In this document: positions 7,445 through 14,913 of the stretch, piece after piece | Numbering within the stretch: position 1 is the stretch's first letter | Layout of the letters: every line of letters begins with the position of its first letter | Assembly: GCA_040878345.1 (NCBI GenBank) | Contig: JBBDML010000018.1 | Span: forward strand, 62,001 to 126,000 | Source of the DNA: ZC4RG35 sp040878345 | GTDB lineage: Bacteria; Actinomycetota; Acidimicrobiia; Spongiisociales; ZC4RG35 | Length of the DNA: 64,000 nucleotides | Direction: 5' to 3' | Translations under genes and position numbers: made by a program | The notes under the pieces: generated by a model | Told to the model about the DNA's origin: nothing | Databases searched by the model: none | The model's input: only the letters and a program-made list of their open reading frames with translations

Positions 7445-8293
7445 TCAGATTAGTTCCACCCCTTGCGGGCGGAGTTCGACCCCACGGCCCGTGTCACACA
7501 ACGCTGCCACCGACTCGGCGGCATCCGAAGCCTCCTCGAACGTGGCGAAGTAGCCAAAGCAGGCGGACCCCGATCCGGTGAGGCAAACCGGGGCACCCCA
7601 AGCCGCCCTCACATCGGCCATGAAGTCGCCGAGGAGGGGTTCGTGAGAGAGCGCGGCAGGGAGAAGGTCGTTGCGGAGCGGCATACCCCCACGAAGGACC
7701 GGAGGTGACTCCTGATCGGCGACGGCTTCCCCGGTTGGGCCCCCCAGCTCATCCCACCTCCGATACACCTCGGCCGTTGAAAGGCCGAACCCGGGGACAA
7801 CGATCGCCACCGAGAAACCGCTCAGCGGCGCGACCGGGGTGATGACTTCACCCACCCCACCCATCCGCAGGCTGCCCCCGATGAGGAACAACGGAACGTC
7901 GGCGCCAACCCTGGTGGCAATCGAGGCCAACAACTCGGAGGCAAGACCAGTCAAACGTGCGGCGCCGAGGATGGTGGCCGCCGCGTCCGAACTGCCCCCG
8001 CCCAGCCCGGCGGCGATCGGCAGGTTCTTCTCCAACTCGATCGACAGGGTGGGGACCGCGGTGTCGCGTCTGACCTCCCGCAGCGCCCTCAGGACCAGGT
8101 TGTCATCCGGGTCGAGTTGGTCCGCACCGGTGACGGTCATCACGTCGGCCCGCTCGTCAACCGGCTCCATCTCGAGGACATCGCACCACTCGATCGTCTG
8201 GACCAGCGAGTCGACGGGGTGATACCCGTCAGCCCGCGGTGACATCACCAGGAGGGAGAGGTTGATCTTCCCCGGGGCCTCGACGCTGGTCAT
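7445..8293 (-). CDS. ispE: 4-diphosphocytidyl-2-C-methyl-D-erythritol kinase
   Basis: 282 residues of the GHMP kinase family: APGKINLSLLV at the N-terminus, the ATP loop PIAAGLGGGSSDAAA (about residues 92-106) and the C-terminal LTGSGSACFGYF. It phosphorylates CDP-methylerythritol in the MEP isoprenoid pathway. Its ATG overlaps the ksgA stop by 4 bp (ATGA). The ksgA-ispE pair is conserved across actinobacteria. Confidence 0.95.
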   Translation of the reverse strand: MTSVEAPGKINLSLLVMSPRADGYHPVDSLVQTIEWCDVLEMEPVDERADVMTVTGADQLDPDDNLVLRALREVRRDTAVPTLSIELEKNLPIAAGLGGGSSDAAATILGAARLTGLASELLASIATRVGADVPLFLIGGSLRMGGVGEVITPVAPLSGFSVAIVVPGFGLSTAEVYRRWDELGGPTGEAVADQESPPVLRGGMPLRNDLLPAALSHEPLLGDFMADVRAAWGAPVCLTGSGSACFGYFATFEEASDAAESVAALCDTGRGVELRPQGVELI

Positions 8294-9099
8294 CCCTGCG
8301 CCCCGGCAAGCTCGAGGAAGTCTGCAGGGCCAAGCGTCTCGGCCCGCTGTGTCGGCTCGAACCCGGCCCGCACCAGGAGCTCGGTCGGGTCGGCGACAGT
8401 CCCCGCCAGCGATGCTCGCAGCATCTTGCGACGCTTGGAGAAGCCGGCTCGGGCCAACTCGACAGCCCGTTCGGCGTGGGCGGGGGCCGGGACCCGCTCC
8501 ATGACCACCACCGCCGACTCGACCCGAGGCGCCGGATAGAACACCTGTGGAGGTACCGCGAAAGCGAGACGGGCCCGACTGTGTATCCCGGCCACCACCG
8601 AAGGCAACCCGTAGGCCGGCGACCCGGGACCGGCCACCAGGCGCTCAGCCACCTCCCGTTGCACCATGACCACCAGTCTGACGATGCCAGGGGCATGACG
8701 GAGCACGTCCATGACCAACGGCGTCCCGACGTTGTATGGAAGGTTGGCCACCAGGTACCACGGGGGGTCGGGGAAGACCACTCCGAAGTCCACCCCGGTG
8801 ACATCCTCGAAACGCAGCTCCGCCCCTGATCCGGCGGTTACCTCCTCGAGCACCGGCCGGAGACGGCGATCCACTTCGTAGGCCACCACCAGGGCACCGG
8901 TGGCCGCCAGAGCGGAGGTCAAGGTGCCGGTACCGGCGCCGACCTCGATGACACGGTCGCCGGGCCCCACACCGGATTCCGACACGATCCGGCGGGTGAT
9001 GTTGGCGTCCGCCAGGAAGTTCTGACCCAGTCGACGACTCGGCGTCAACCCGTGACGCTCGAGCAGATCGGCGATCTCGGCTCGGGTCTGGGCACTCAT
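8290..9099 (-). CDS. ksgA: 16S rRNA (A1518/A1519-N6)-dimethyltransferase
   Basis: 269 residues. RRLGQNFLADANITRRIV is the family N-terminal signature, VIEVGAGTGTLT is the SAM-binding motif I and LVANLPYNVGTPLV carries the NLPY catalytic motif. It dimethylates the two adjacent adenines of helix 45 in 16S rRNA late in small-subunit assembly. The ATG at 9099 is chosen because it forms an ATGA overlap with tatD; a further upstream open stretch is out of family alignment. Confidence 0.96.
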   Translation of the reverse strand: MSAQTRAEIADLLERHGLTPSRRLGQNFLADANITRRIVSESGVGPGDRVIEVGAGTGTLTSALAATGALVVAYEVDRRLRPVLEEVTAGSGAELRFEDVTGVDFGVVFPDPPWYLVANLPYNVGTPLVMDVLRHAPGIVRLVVMVQREVAERLVAGPGSPAYGLPSVVAGIHSRARLAFAVPPQVFYPAPRVESAVVVMERVPAPAHAERAVELARAGFSKRRKMLRASLAGTVADPTELLVRAGFEPTQRAETLGPADFLELAGAQG

Positions 9100-9845
9100 C
9101 GGCGGCGGAACACCCTGGTGGCGTTGGCGGTGGTCATCGCCGCCGTCTCCCCCACCGAGAGGCCCCACACACCGGACAGCGCCTCCCCGACGTGGGCCAC
9201 CCAGGCCGGTTCGTTCTTCTCCCCCCGGTGCGGGGGCGGGGCCAGGAAAGGAGTGTCGGTCTCGACCATCGCCCGTTCCGGTGGGACCAGCTCGGCCCCT
9301 AGCCTGATGCTCTGGGCAGTGTCGAAGGCGAGGGTCCCCGAGTAGGAGAAGGTGACCCCGAGGTCGAGGAACCGCCTGGTCCAGCGTCTGCCGCCGGTCC
9401 AGCTGTGGAGCACCGCCCTGGGTCCCGCTCCAGTGGCCTCCAGGATCTCATGGACCTTGGCGAAGGCGTCACGGCAATGGACGATCAAGGGCTTGTCGTA
9501 CTCGGTGGCCAGCTCGATCTGGGACTGAAAGGACCCGACCTGATCATCCTCTGGAGCAAGCATCCGATAGAAGTCGAGCCCGGTCTCGCCGATCGCCGCC
9601 ACCATTGGCGCCATCTCCCGGATCGCCGTTGCCTGGGTGGGCCAGGCTCCTGCATCATGGGGATGGACCCCTGCGGTGGCGAGGACACGGCCGGGGAAGG
9701 CTCGAGCCAATTCGAGAGACCGGCTCGAGGTGGGTGAATCCACCCCAGGAGCGACTACCCATTCGACCTCCGGAGCCCGGTCGAGGAGCTCTGCCGGGTC
9801 GCGACCGTCGAGCTGGAGATGGCAATGGGTGTCGACCCAGGTCAT
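9096..9845 (-). CDS. tatD: TatD family metal-dependent hydrolase
   Basis: 249 residues. The metal-binding DTHCHL opens the protein, followed by AAIGETGLDFYR, PLIVHCRDA, VLHSWTG and VETDTPFLAP, the ordered metal-ligand motifs of TatD DNases. It is predicted to be a cytosolic 3'-5' exonuclease involved in DNA or RNA turnover. The start at 9845 places the first conserved motif at the usual position; about 36 extra residues of open frame upstream lie across the divergent AbrB-like gene. It is first in the tatD-ksgA-ispE run. Confidence 0.93.
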   Translation of the reverse strand: MTWVDTHCHLQLDGRDPAELLDRAPEVEWVVAPGVDSPTSSRSLELARAFPGRVLATAGVHPHDAGAWPTQATAIREMAPMVAAIGETGLDFYRMLAPEDDQVGSFQSQIELATEYDKPLIVHCRDAFAKVHEILEATGAGPRAVLHSWTGGRRWTRRFLDLGVTFSYSGTLAFDTAQSIRLGAELVPPERAMVETDTPFLAPPPHRGEKNEPAWVAHVGEALSGVWGLSVGETAAMTTANATRVFRRR

Positions 9846-9873
9846 CGGCGGGACAGTAGGCTGCGCCCCCGCC

Positions 9874-10110
9874 ATGGACTCAGGAATCACCAGGAAGATC
9901 GACGACCTCGGCCGCATCGTCATACCCGCCGAGACGCGGCGCATGTTCAACATCCGCGAGGGGGACCATCTCTACGTCGCGGTCGAGGGCGCCCACATCG
10001 TGCTCCGCAAGATGACGGACACCTGCACGTTCTGCGGGTCGGACACCAACGTCACCCAGTTCAAGGACAAGGGTGTCTGTGCGTCCTGTCGCTCCCAGAT
10101 TCAGCCCTGA
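9874..10110 (+). CDS. AbrB-like transcriptional regulator with C-terminal zinc ribbon
   Basis: 78 residues. GITRKIDDLGRIVIPAETRR (residues 4-23) is the swapped-hairpin AbrB/SpoVT DNA-binding fold, very close to Bacillus AbrB in this stretch. It is followed by TCTFCGSDTNVTQFKDKGVCASC, two CxxC pairs (C51, C54, C69, C72) that would bind zinc. The N-terminal domain dimerises and binds AT-rich or dyad DNA; the ribbon may promote tetramer formation. The start ATG is 28 bp from the divergent tatD start, so autoregulation could reach both genes. Targets unknown. Confidence 0.85.
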   Translation: MDSGITRKIDDLGRIVIPAETRRMFNIREGDHLYVAVEGAHIVLRKMTDTCTFCGSDTNVTQFKDKGVCASCRSQIQP

Positions 10111-10931
10111 CCGGCGACCAGGGCCTGGTAGATGACACGCCTCGACACCCCTGTCTCCTCGGCCACCCTCCTCGCCGCCTCGGACACCGATTCTCCCGCT
10201 TCGACCAGGGAACGAGCGGTCGACAGCGCCCCGCCGAGATCTTGGCCGGGAGGCGTGGCCCGAGGTGCGACCACGATGGTCACCTCCCCCTTGACCTCAC
10301 CTCCCCACCTCTCGACCGCATCGGCCAGGCTCCCCACCCAGACCTCCTCATGGAGCTTGGTCAGCTCCCTGGTCACCGCCACCCGGCGTCCTGGGCCCAT
10401 CACCCCCAGCATCGCTTGAAGGTCGTCTCCGAGCCGACGAGGGCTGGCGAAGACGACGGCAGTACGGTCCTCCGAAGCCAGCCCGGCGAGCCGGGCGGAA
10501 CGGTCTTTCCCCTTGCGGGGAAGGAATCCCTCGAATACGAACCGGTCAGCGGGGAAACCCGAGAGCGCCAACGCCGTGAGCACCGAGGAAGGGCCGGGTA
10601 TCACCGTGACCGGAATCCCCCTCTGATGGGCCAGCGACACCACCCAAGCCCCCGGATCACTGACCGCCGGGAAGCCGGCGTCGGACACCAGGGCGACCCT
10701 CATCCCCGACTCGAGCCGCGCGATCAGCTCCTCGCTCCGGGACTTCTCATTGCCGGAGAACAGCGACCGCACCCCGATTTCGACACCGAGATGGGCGAGG
10801 AGCTTGGCGACACGCCGAGTGTCCTCGGCATAGACCGCGTCCACCTCGGTGAGGGTCCGGCGCAGACGCTCACTCACATCACCCAGGTTCCCGATCGGGG
10901 TGGCGCAGACGTAGAGACGCCCCTCAGCCAT
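10101..10931 (-). CDS. rsmI: 16S rRNA (C1402-2'-O)-methyltransferase
   Basis: 276 residues of the tetrapyrrole-methylase fold: LYVCATPIGNLGDVSERL at the start, VDAVYAEDTRR, VALVSDAGFPAVSDPG and VTVIPGPSSVLTALALSG. It methylates the ribose of C1402 in 16S rRNA and is a functional partner of the KsgA modification in the decoding site. The 3' end overlaps the AbrB-like gene end by 10 bp (convergent). The start overlaps the end of the DUF192 gene by 8 bp. Confidence 0.95.
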   Translation of the reverse strand: MAEGRLYVCATPIGNLGDVSERLRRTLTEVDAVYAEDTRRVAKLLAHLGVEIGVRSLFSGNEKSRSEELIARLESGMRVALVSDAGFPAVSDPGAWVVSLAHQRGIPVTVIPGPSSVLTALALSGFPADRFVFEGFLPRKGKDRSARLAGLASEDRTAVVFASPRRLGDDLQAMLGVMGPGRRVAVTRELTKLHEEVWVGSLADAVERWGGEVKGEVTIVVAPRATPPGQDLGGALSTARSLVEAGESVSEAARRVAEETGVSRRVIYQALVAGQG

Positions 10932-11241
10932 GCACGATCTCTATTGGGGAGCCTGCCGAGGGCGGGTTGGAGCCGATAGGCAGCTCGAGCAGGTAGATGG
11001 CCTCCCGGAAGCCCACTACCCGACGGGGGCGAAGGGTCTTGAGCCCGATCACGGTCATGTCCGAGTCGATGCCCACCACCAGGAGCGGGTGTCGCATCCC
11101 GAATCCATGGACCGACCGGGCCCGGATCAAGAGTGAATCACCGATCGCGGCGCGGCTAAGCCCGGTGAGCCGGTCCAAGAACCTGGTTGCGACACGGACC
11201 CGATGGCTCCAGTCACCACTCTTGACCACGGCGTCGAGCAT
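10924..11241 (-). CDS. DUF192 family protein
   Basis: 105 residues resembling DUF192: RFLDRLTGLSR, then FGMRHPLLVVGIDSDMTVIGLKTLRPRRVVGFREAIYLLELPIG, which matches the family pattern of a hydrophobic core strand, a basic loop and a YVLE-like end. Function is unknown; it has no signal peptide here. The open frame continues upstream into the protease gene, but family similarity begins near the ATG at 11241, which lies 40 bp after that gene's stop. No good ribosome-binding site is seen, so the start is uncertain. Confidence 0.7.
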   Translation of the reverse strand: MLDAVVKSGDWSHRVRVATRFLDRLTGLSRAAIGDSLLIRARSVHGFGMRHPLLVVGIDSDMTVIGLKTLRPRRVVGFREAIYLLELPIGSNPPSAGSPIEIVHG

Positions 11242-11281
11242 GAGAGCAAAACTAGAGGAGGAGCGGGCTGGTGAGAAGCCG

Positions 11282-12592
11282 TCAGCCGAGACCGACGGCG
11301 GATCGGATCGACTCACCCACCGGCGTCTCGTCGGCGAGGATGAAGTAGAGGAGACCGCCCTCCTCGTCGACCCAGACGAAGTCCTCCTCGTCGACCATGT
11401 CGGCGGCATAGCTGAGCAGAGCGGTCCGAAGCTCCTCGAGGTCTTCAGCGGTGTCACCGACGTAGACCACCAGCAGCGCGGCGTTCTGCCCGTCGAACCA
11501 CTGGTGATAGAAGTCGCCTCCCCACCCGTCCGCCGCCGGAAGGGCATTGGCCTCGCCAAGCCCCTGGTCCAGCATCAGGCGGAGACTCAGCTCGCCCCAG
11601 ACCGAGGTGACGGAGAGCTCGTATCCGGGGACCTCGACGTCGATCACCGGGACCGTCGCAGGGAGGTCCCGGCCATAGTCGCTCGGTGTCAAGATCTGCT
11701 CGGTCGACCCGGGCAGATCCGGCATGTCCTGGTACGCCTGGTTCACCGCATCCCACCCTCCGGCGCTCTGCAATGCCTGGACGAAGAAGAGACCCGACTC
11801 ATAGGGGAAGACGAGAGAGTCGCGGATGAACCTGGGCATCGAGTCCAGCACCGAGGTGTCGATGTCCAACGACTCGGCGATGAACTCGCCCAGCTCGCGC
11901 TGGGACAGGGTTCGAATCCACATCACCTCGGCGAGTGAGGCGTCGCCTTCGGCGAAGGCCCGGTAGGCGGCCACCTCGTCGTACCGCTTGTCGTCCAGCA
12001 TCTCTTGAAGGTAGGAGTCGAACTCGAAATGCTGGTCGGTGAGGGCATGGACCATCTCATGCAACAAGGACCCCTGCTGCAGTATGGACAGGCCGTCCTC
12101 GCGGACAGGGACCACGATCTCACCTTCGTCATAGAACCCGGCCACTTGCTCGGTGTAGAGCGCCGTGAACATCTCCTCCAGGTCTGCCTCCGGGGCGATG
12201 AGACCGAGCAGTTGGTACAGGGCCTGGTCGGCCGGGATGTCTTGCGAGCTCTCGTCGAGCAGTTCGAGGATCCGGGCCTCGAACTCGGGCTGGGCCAGGA
12301 CCGTGATCTCCGGCACGGTGAGAAGGGGGAGGCCACGGATCTCCTGTGCGGCGACGATCAGATCGGCCAACTGCTCACGTACTCCGACCGAGAGCCCCTC
12401 CAGACCGCTCAGATCGGGGCGGGTGAAGGGGATGGTCCCATCGAGGACGGTCGAGGTGGTGGTCCCGGGGGCAGATGTCGTGCTGGTCTGCGGCGGCTGG
12501 ACGGTGGTTGAGGTAGCGGTGTCAGGAGTGCAAGCCGGCACCACCAGGGCGAGGGCCAAGATCCCGCGACGAACGGTTCGGGAGCGGAGCAT
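11282..12592 (-). CDS. Lipoprotein with HExxH metalloprotease motif
   Basis: 436 residues. The signal peptide ends in VVPAC (lipobox, C21), followed by a Thr/Ser linker to about residue 55. The motif HEMVHALTDQHFE at about residue 178 is a zincin HExxH with a following acidic helix, and AYRAFAEGDASLAEVMW supplies a plausible downstream glutamate ligand. This resembles large uncharacterised actinobacterial proteins with HELVHALQDQ motifs (DUF6782-like). It is expected on the outer face of the membrane. Substrate unknown. The promoter is leaderless-type (TAGTCT, 7 nt before ATG) and divergent from the next lipoprotein. Confidence 0.75.
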   Translation of the reverse strand: MLRSRTVRRGILALALVVPACTPDTATSTTVQPPQTSTTSAPGTTTSTVLDGTIPFTRPDLSGLEGLSVGVREQLADLIVAAQEIRGLPLLTVPEITVLAQPEFEARILELLDESSQDIPADQALYQLLGLIAPEADLEEMFTALYTEQVAGFYDEGEIVVPVREDGLSILQQGSLLHEMVHALTDQHFEFDSYLQEMLDDKRYDEVAAYRAFAEGDASLAEVMWIRTLSQRELGEFIAESLDIDTSVLDSMPRFIRDSLVFPYESGLFFVQALQSAGGWDAVNQAYQDMPDLPGSTEQILTPSDYGRDLPATVPVIDVEVPGYELSVTSVWGELSLRLMLDQGLGEANALPAADGWGGDFYHQWFDGQNAALLVVYVGDTAEDLEELRTALLSYAADMVDEEDFVWVDEEGGLLYFILADETPVGESIRSAVGLG

Positions 12593-12599
12593 CGTGGTC

Positions 12600-12661
12600 A
12601 GACTATCGGCAGCCGATGCCTAGTCCTGACCTGGGCATTGTCTCTCGACCGGCCGTACTGT
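12600..12661. promoter_or_regulatory. Divergent leaderless promoter pair
   Basis: On the minus strand TAGTCT (12600-12605) lies 7 nt before the protease ATG at 12592. On the plus strand TACTGT (12656-12661) lies 7 nt before the lipoprotein ATG at 12669. Both fit TANNNT boxes with transcription starting at the start codon. Confidence 0.5.
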
Positions 12662-12668
12662 TCCTCCG

Positions 12669-13238
12669 ATGCCACGCGGGACCACGACCGGGCCGGCCCT
12701 CGGCCTGTGCCTCCTGCTCGGGCTGGTGCTGTCGGCATGCCGCCAGCCAGAGGGCGGCACATTGGTCTCGGGTCAGTCCGAGATCAACGGTTTCCGGGAC
12801 TTCAGCTCCGGGCCCGACAAGTCTTTCGGCATCTTCGTCTGCGCCAGTGGGGGCCCGGTGACCCTGGAGTCGGCGGAGGCCACCACCAGCGAAGGGGCCA
12901 TCGAGGTCCTTGGGGCCCTGCACCTCTCCGCCGAGGACGGTTTCGTCGGTGCAGTGGACGGGTTTCCGCCGCAAGGGCTGCAACCAGATGCCTACGAGGA
13001 GATCGAGGGGGCGCATGTCACCACCGCCTGCGACGAGGAGGATCCGGCGAGCCGTGACCAGGTGATCCTCGGGGTGTCGCGCACCGGGCCGGGAGGCGGG
13101 GTGATCCGCAGCGTCACCATCAACTACGAGGGAGGATCGCTCGAGGCCGACTACACCATCGTGCTCTGCGGTGACCAGCTCGAGTTCTGCCTGGGCTTCG
13201 AGGAGGACGGTGAGGGAGAGGAGGGGGGAGACGAGTGA
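12669..13238 (+). CDS. Secreted lipoprotein of unknown function
   Basis: 189 residues. A signal peptide with lipobox LSAC (C24) precedes a mostly beta-rich, cysteine-containing domain (CASGGPVTLESAEATTSEGAIEVLGALH, then SVTINYEGGSLEADYTIVLCGDQLEFCLGF) and an acidic, Gly/Glu-rich C-terminal tail. No family is recognised. The beta-rich core resembles small cell-envelope substrate or ligand modules, but that is only an impression. It ends exactly where the duplicated tRNA-Ala fragment begins, so its last codons may have been affected by that integration event. Confidence 0.75.
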   Translation: MPRGTTTGPALGLCLLLGLVLSACRQPEGGTLVSGQSEINGFRDFSSGPDKSFGIFVCASGGPVTLESAEATTSEGAIEVLGALHLSAEDGFVGAVDGFPPQGLQPDAYEEIEGAHVTTACDEEDPASRDQVILGVSRTGPGGGVIRSVTINYEGGSLEADYTIVLCGDQLEFCLGFEEDGEGEEGGDE

Positions 13239-13284
13239 GTGGAGCTGACGAGATTTGGACCTGTGACTTCCTCGTTGCGAACGA
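13238..13284 (-). repeat. Duplicated 3' half of tRNA-Ala (att-like remnant)
   Basis: 47 bases match 13730-13776, from the discriminator through the T arm to the anticodon stem-loop of the intact tRNA-Ala(CGC), with 3 mismatches and the same orientation. An intact tRNA at one end and its 3' half at the other is the geometry left by site-specific integration into a tRNA 3' end. The three changes lie in the T arm, so this copy cannot be part of a functional tRNA. Confidence 0.8.
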
Positions 13285-13342
13285 TTGGGAGGACAGTCGG
13301 ATCAGAGGCAGATATAGGTGAGGCGAGCGCCTGGTGTCTCAG

Positions 13343-13691
13343 TCAAGTCACCCAGTCGCCTTCCAACGGCAGGCCGGACGCCTCCCAGTCGGTCAAACCA
13401 CCGGAGTATCGACGCACATTTCGGTAGCCGATCGACGAGGGCGTGGTAGAGGGCGATGCTGGCATGTCAGTCATCGCCGGTGCAATAGACCACGATCTCA
13501 TCTTCCGGGCTCAATGAGGAGAAGAGCTCTTCTGCGGTGTTGAAATGCTCGGATCCTGGGATGTGCTTGGCACGAAATGCCCACTCGTTGAGTGCCATCA
13601 CCAGCCTGAACTTGACGCCCCGCTCCATCATCTCAAACAGCTCATCACGGTTGATGGTGCGCACGGCACCGGGGCTGCCTGAAATGCTCAT
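13343..13691 (-). pseudogene. Rhodanese-domain gene, broken by a stop and a frameshift
   Basis: The intact N-terminal part encodes 74 residues ending IVVYCTGDD, a single-domain rhodanese including the catalytic Cys loop (YCTG). TGA at 13467-13469 stands where relatives have a second Cys before HAS. The same frame then reads HASIALYHALVDR, and a loss of two bases (or gain of one) near 13428-13431 shifts to GYRNVRRYSGGLTDWEAS, ending at 13343. The pieces join into a normal ~116-residue rhodanese. It lies wholly between the two tRNA-Ala copies. A ribosome-binding site (AAGGAG) precedes the start, so the truncated form may still be made. Confidence 0.8.
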
Positions 13692-13731
13692 CGCCTAGGG
13701 CTCTCCTTGTTGCAAACACCCCAGGTGGTAG

Positions 13732-13805
13732 TGGAGCTGACGGGATTTGAACCCGTGACTTCCTCGTTGCGAACGAGGCGCTCTGCCAGGCTGAGCTACA
13801 GCCCC
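13732..13805 (-). tRNA. tRNA-Ala (anticodon CGC)
   Basis: A 74-nt cloverleaf. The acceptor pairs GGGGCTG with CAGCTCC and includes the G3:U70 pair that marks alanine tRNAs. The anticodon stem-loop is CCTCG-TTCGCAA-CGAGG and the T arm is CGGGTTCAAATCCCG. CCA is not encoded. It sits 16 bp past the end of the translin-like gene, in the same direction. Confidence 0.96.
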
Positions 13806-13821
13806 TTGCGGGAGCCGAATT

Positions 13822-14430
13822 CTACCGGGAGCGCAGATCCTCCCGGAGACGCTCCTGGACCACGGTGGCGGTGAGGTCGGACCGGGAGCGCTCCACCAGA
13901 GATCGCGCCACGTCGGTGGTGCGACGCAGGCCATTGGTCATCCCGTCCGGGTAGTCGATGGTGGCGAGGAGGTCGACGATGTCGTCCATCTCCTCGAGGA
14001 TCGTCGACGCCTCGGCCAAGTCCTCCCCTCGAAGTAGGTCGAGCATCCTCCTCCGCATCTCGCCGACGGCCTCGCCCAGCCCGTGCAGGTAGGGGACCGG
14101 GTCGACCCCCAGGCCCAGATGCGTTGGCATCTGGGTGCCGGTGAAGAATGCCTGGGTGATGCGAGCCTCGGCATACTCCTTGGCCGCATCGGCCACAAAA
14201 CCGGCATGGATCAGATCGGCGTGCCCGGCTACCGCGGCCATCATCTTGGCTTGTCCCTCCGCGGCTTGTGTGATCAGCGAGGCAGCCTGGTCCCACTCGG
14301 CTCGATGGAGGGCTCGAATGGCGTTGGCCGAGGAGCGGATGACCTCTCGTGAGCCGACGATGGCTTGCTCACGCGCCGAGAACCTTGAGTCGAGCGTGGC
14401 CCGGATGTCCTCGACGAAGTCGAGGTTCAA
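13822..14430 (-). CDS. Translin-like nucleic-acid-binding protein
   Basis: 202 mainly helical residues similar to prokaryotic translin homologues: REQAIVGSREVIRSSANAIRALHRAEW, FVADAAKEYAEARI, YLHGLGEAVGEMRRRMLDLLRGED and the C-terminal GLRRTTDVARSLVERSRSDLT. Translins form octamers that bind single-stranded RNA or DNA; eukaryotic Translin/TRAX is an RNase. The archaeal and bacterial members have no settled role. It starts with TTG in a TTGA overlap with the SepX/GLPR-like gene, so it is translationally coupled to that operon. Confidence 0.8.
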   Translation of the reverse strand: MNLDFVEDIRATLDSRFSAREQAIVGSREVIRSSANAIRALHRAEWDQAASLITQAAEGQAKMMAAVAGHADLIHAGFVADAAKEYAEARITQAFFTGTQMPTHLGLGVDPVPYLHGLGEAVGEMRRRMLDLLRGEDLAEASTILEEMDDIVDLLATIDYPDGMTNGLRRTTDVARSLVERSRSDLTATVVQERLREDLRSR

Positions 14431-14867
14431 CGGGCGATGACCCTTATCTGTGGCTCTTCCCACTCGGTCGGCCGCTCGGCGACATGGGTCACCCTGAGAC
14501 GGATGTCGCGACGCTGGCGCATCTGGGAGAGCACCACCAGATAGAGGACGATCAATGAGGCGAAGAACAGGCCGCCCAACAGCCACGGCATCGAGCCCTG
14601 CCGCAAGGCCATGGCGAGAGCGAGCAGGGTGAGGAAGGAAAGGGCTCCGAGGGTCCGCCGTCGGCGCAGTTTGAGGATGTCACGGCTGCTGGCGGCGAGC
14701 TCGGCGGCGGAGTGCTTCTGGACGTTGGCAATCGAGTGGGACCAGCGGTCGAATTCCTCGGTGGAGGAGATGGGTGCGTCTCTACGGTCTCCGAACACCA
14801 CAGGGAGGAGATAGACGCTCCAGATGCCGGCGATTATGAGGAGACCGACTATGACGCTTGTTTCCAT
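14427..14867 (-). CDS. Three-helix membrane protein, SepX / GLPR-like
   Basis: 146 residues. TM1 at residues 4-25 (VIVGLLIIAGIWSVYLLPVVFG) is followed by a charged cytosolic segment (residues 27-68), two close TM helices (about 72-90 and 94-115) and a short tail. Topology and position beside a MoeA-like gene, moaC and galU match the actinobacterial membrane proteins known as SepX in Streptomyces and GLPR in corynebacteria. These bind the gephyrin-like protein Glp and take part in cell division and polar growth. Sequence similarity is modest, so the assignment rests on topology plus neighbourhood. Confidence 0.7.
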   Translation of the reverse strand: METSVIVGLLIIAGIWSVYLLPVVFGDRRDAPISSTEEFDRWSHSIANVQKHSAAELAASSRDILKLRRRRTLGALSFLTLLALAMALRQGSMPWLLGGLFFASLIVLYLVVLSQMRQRRDIRLRVTHVAERPTEWEEPQIRVIAR

Positions 14868-14913
14868 ACTCTCAATTCCCTATCCCCGGCGAGGGTAGTG
14901 GTATGACCCTTCG

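Noticed and set aside
13238..13284. A second functional tRNA gene.
   Set aside because: Only the 3' half is present, with three changes in the T arm and no D arm or acceptor 5' strand.
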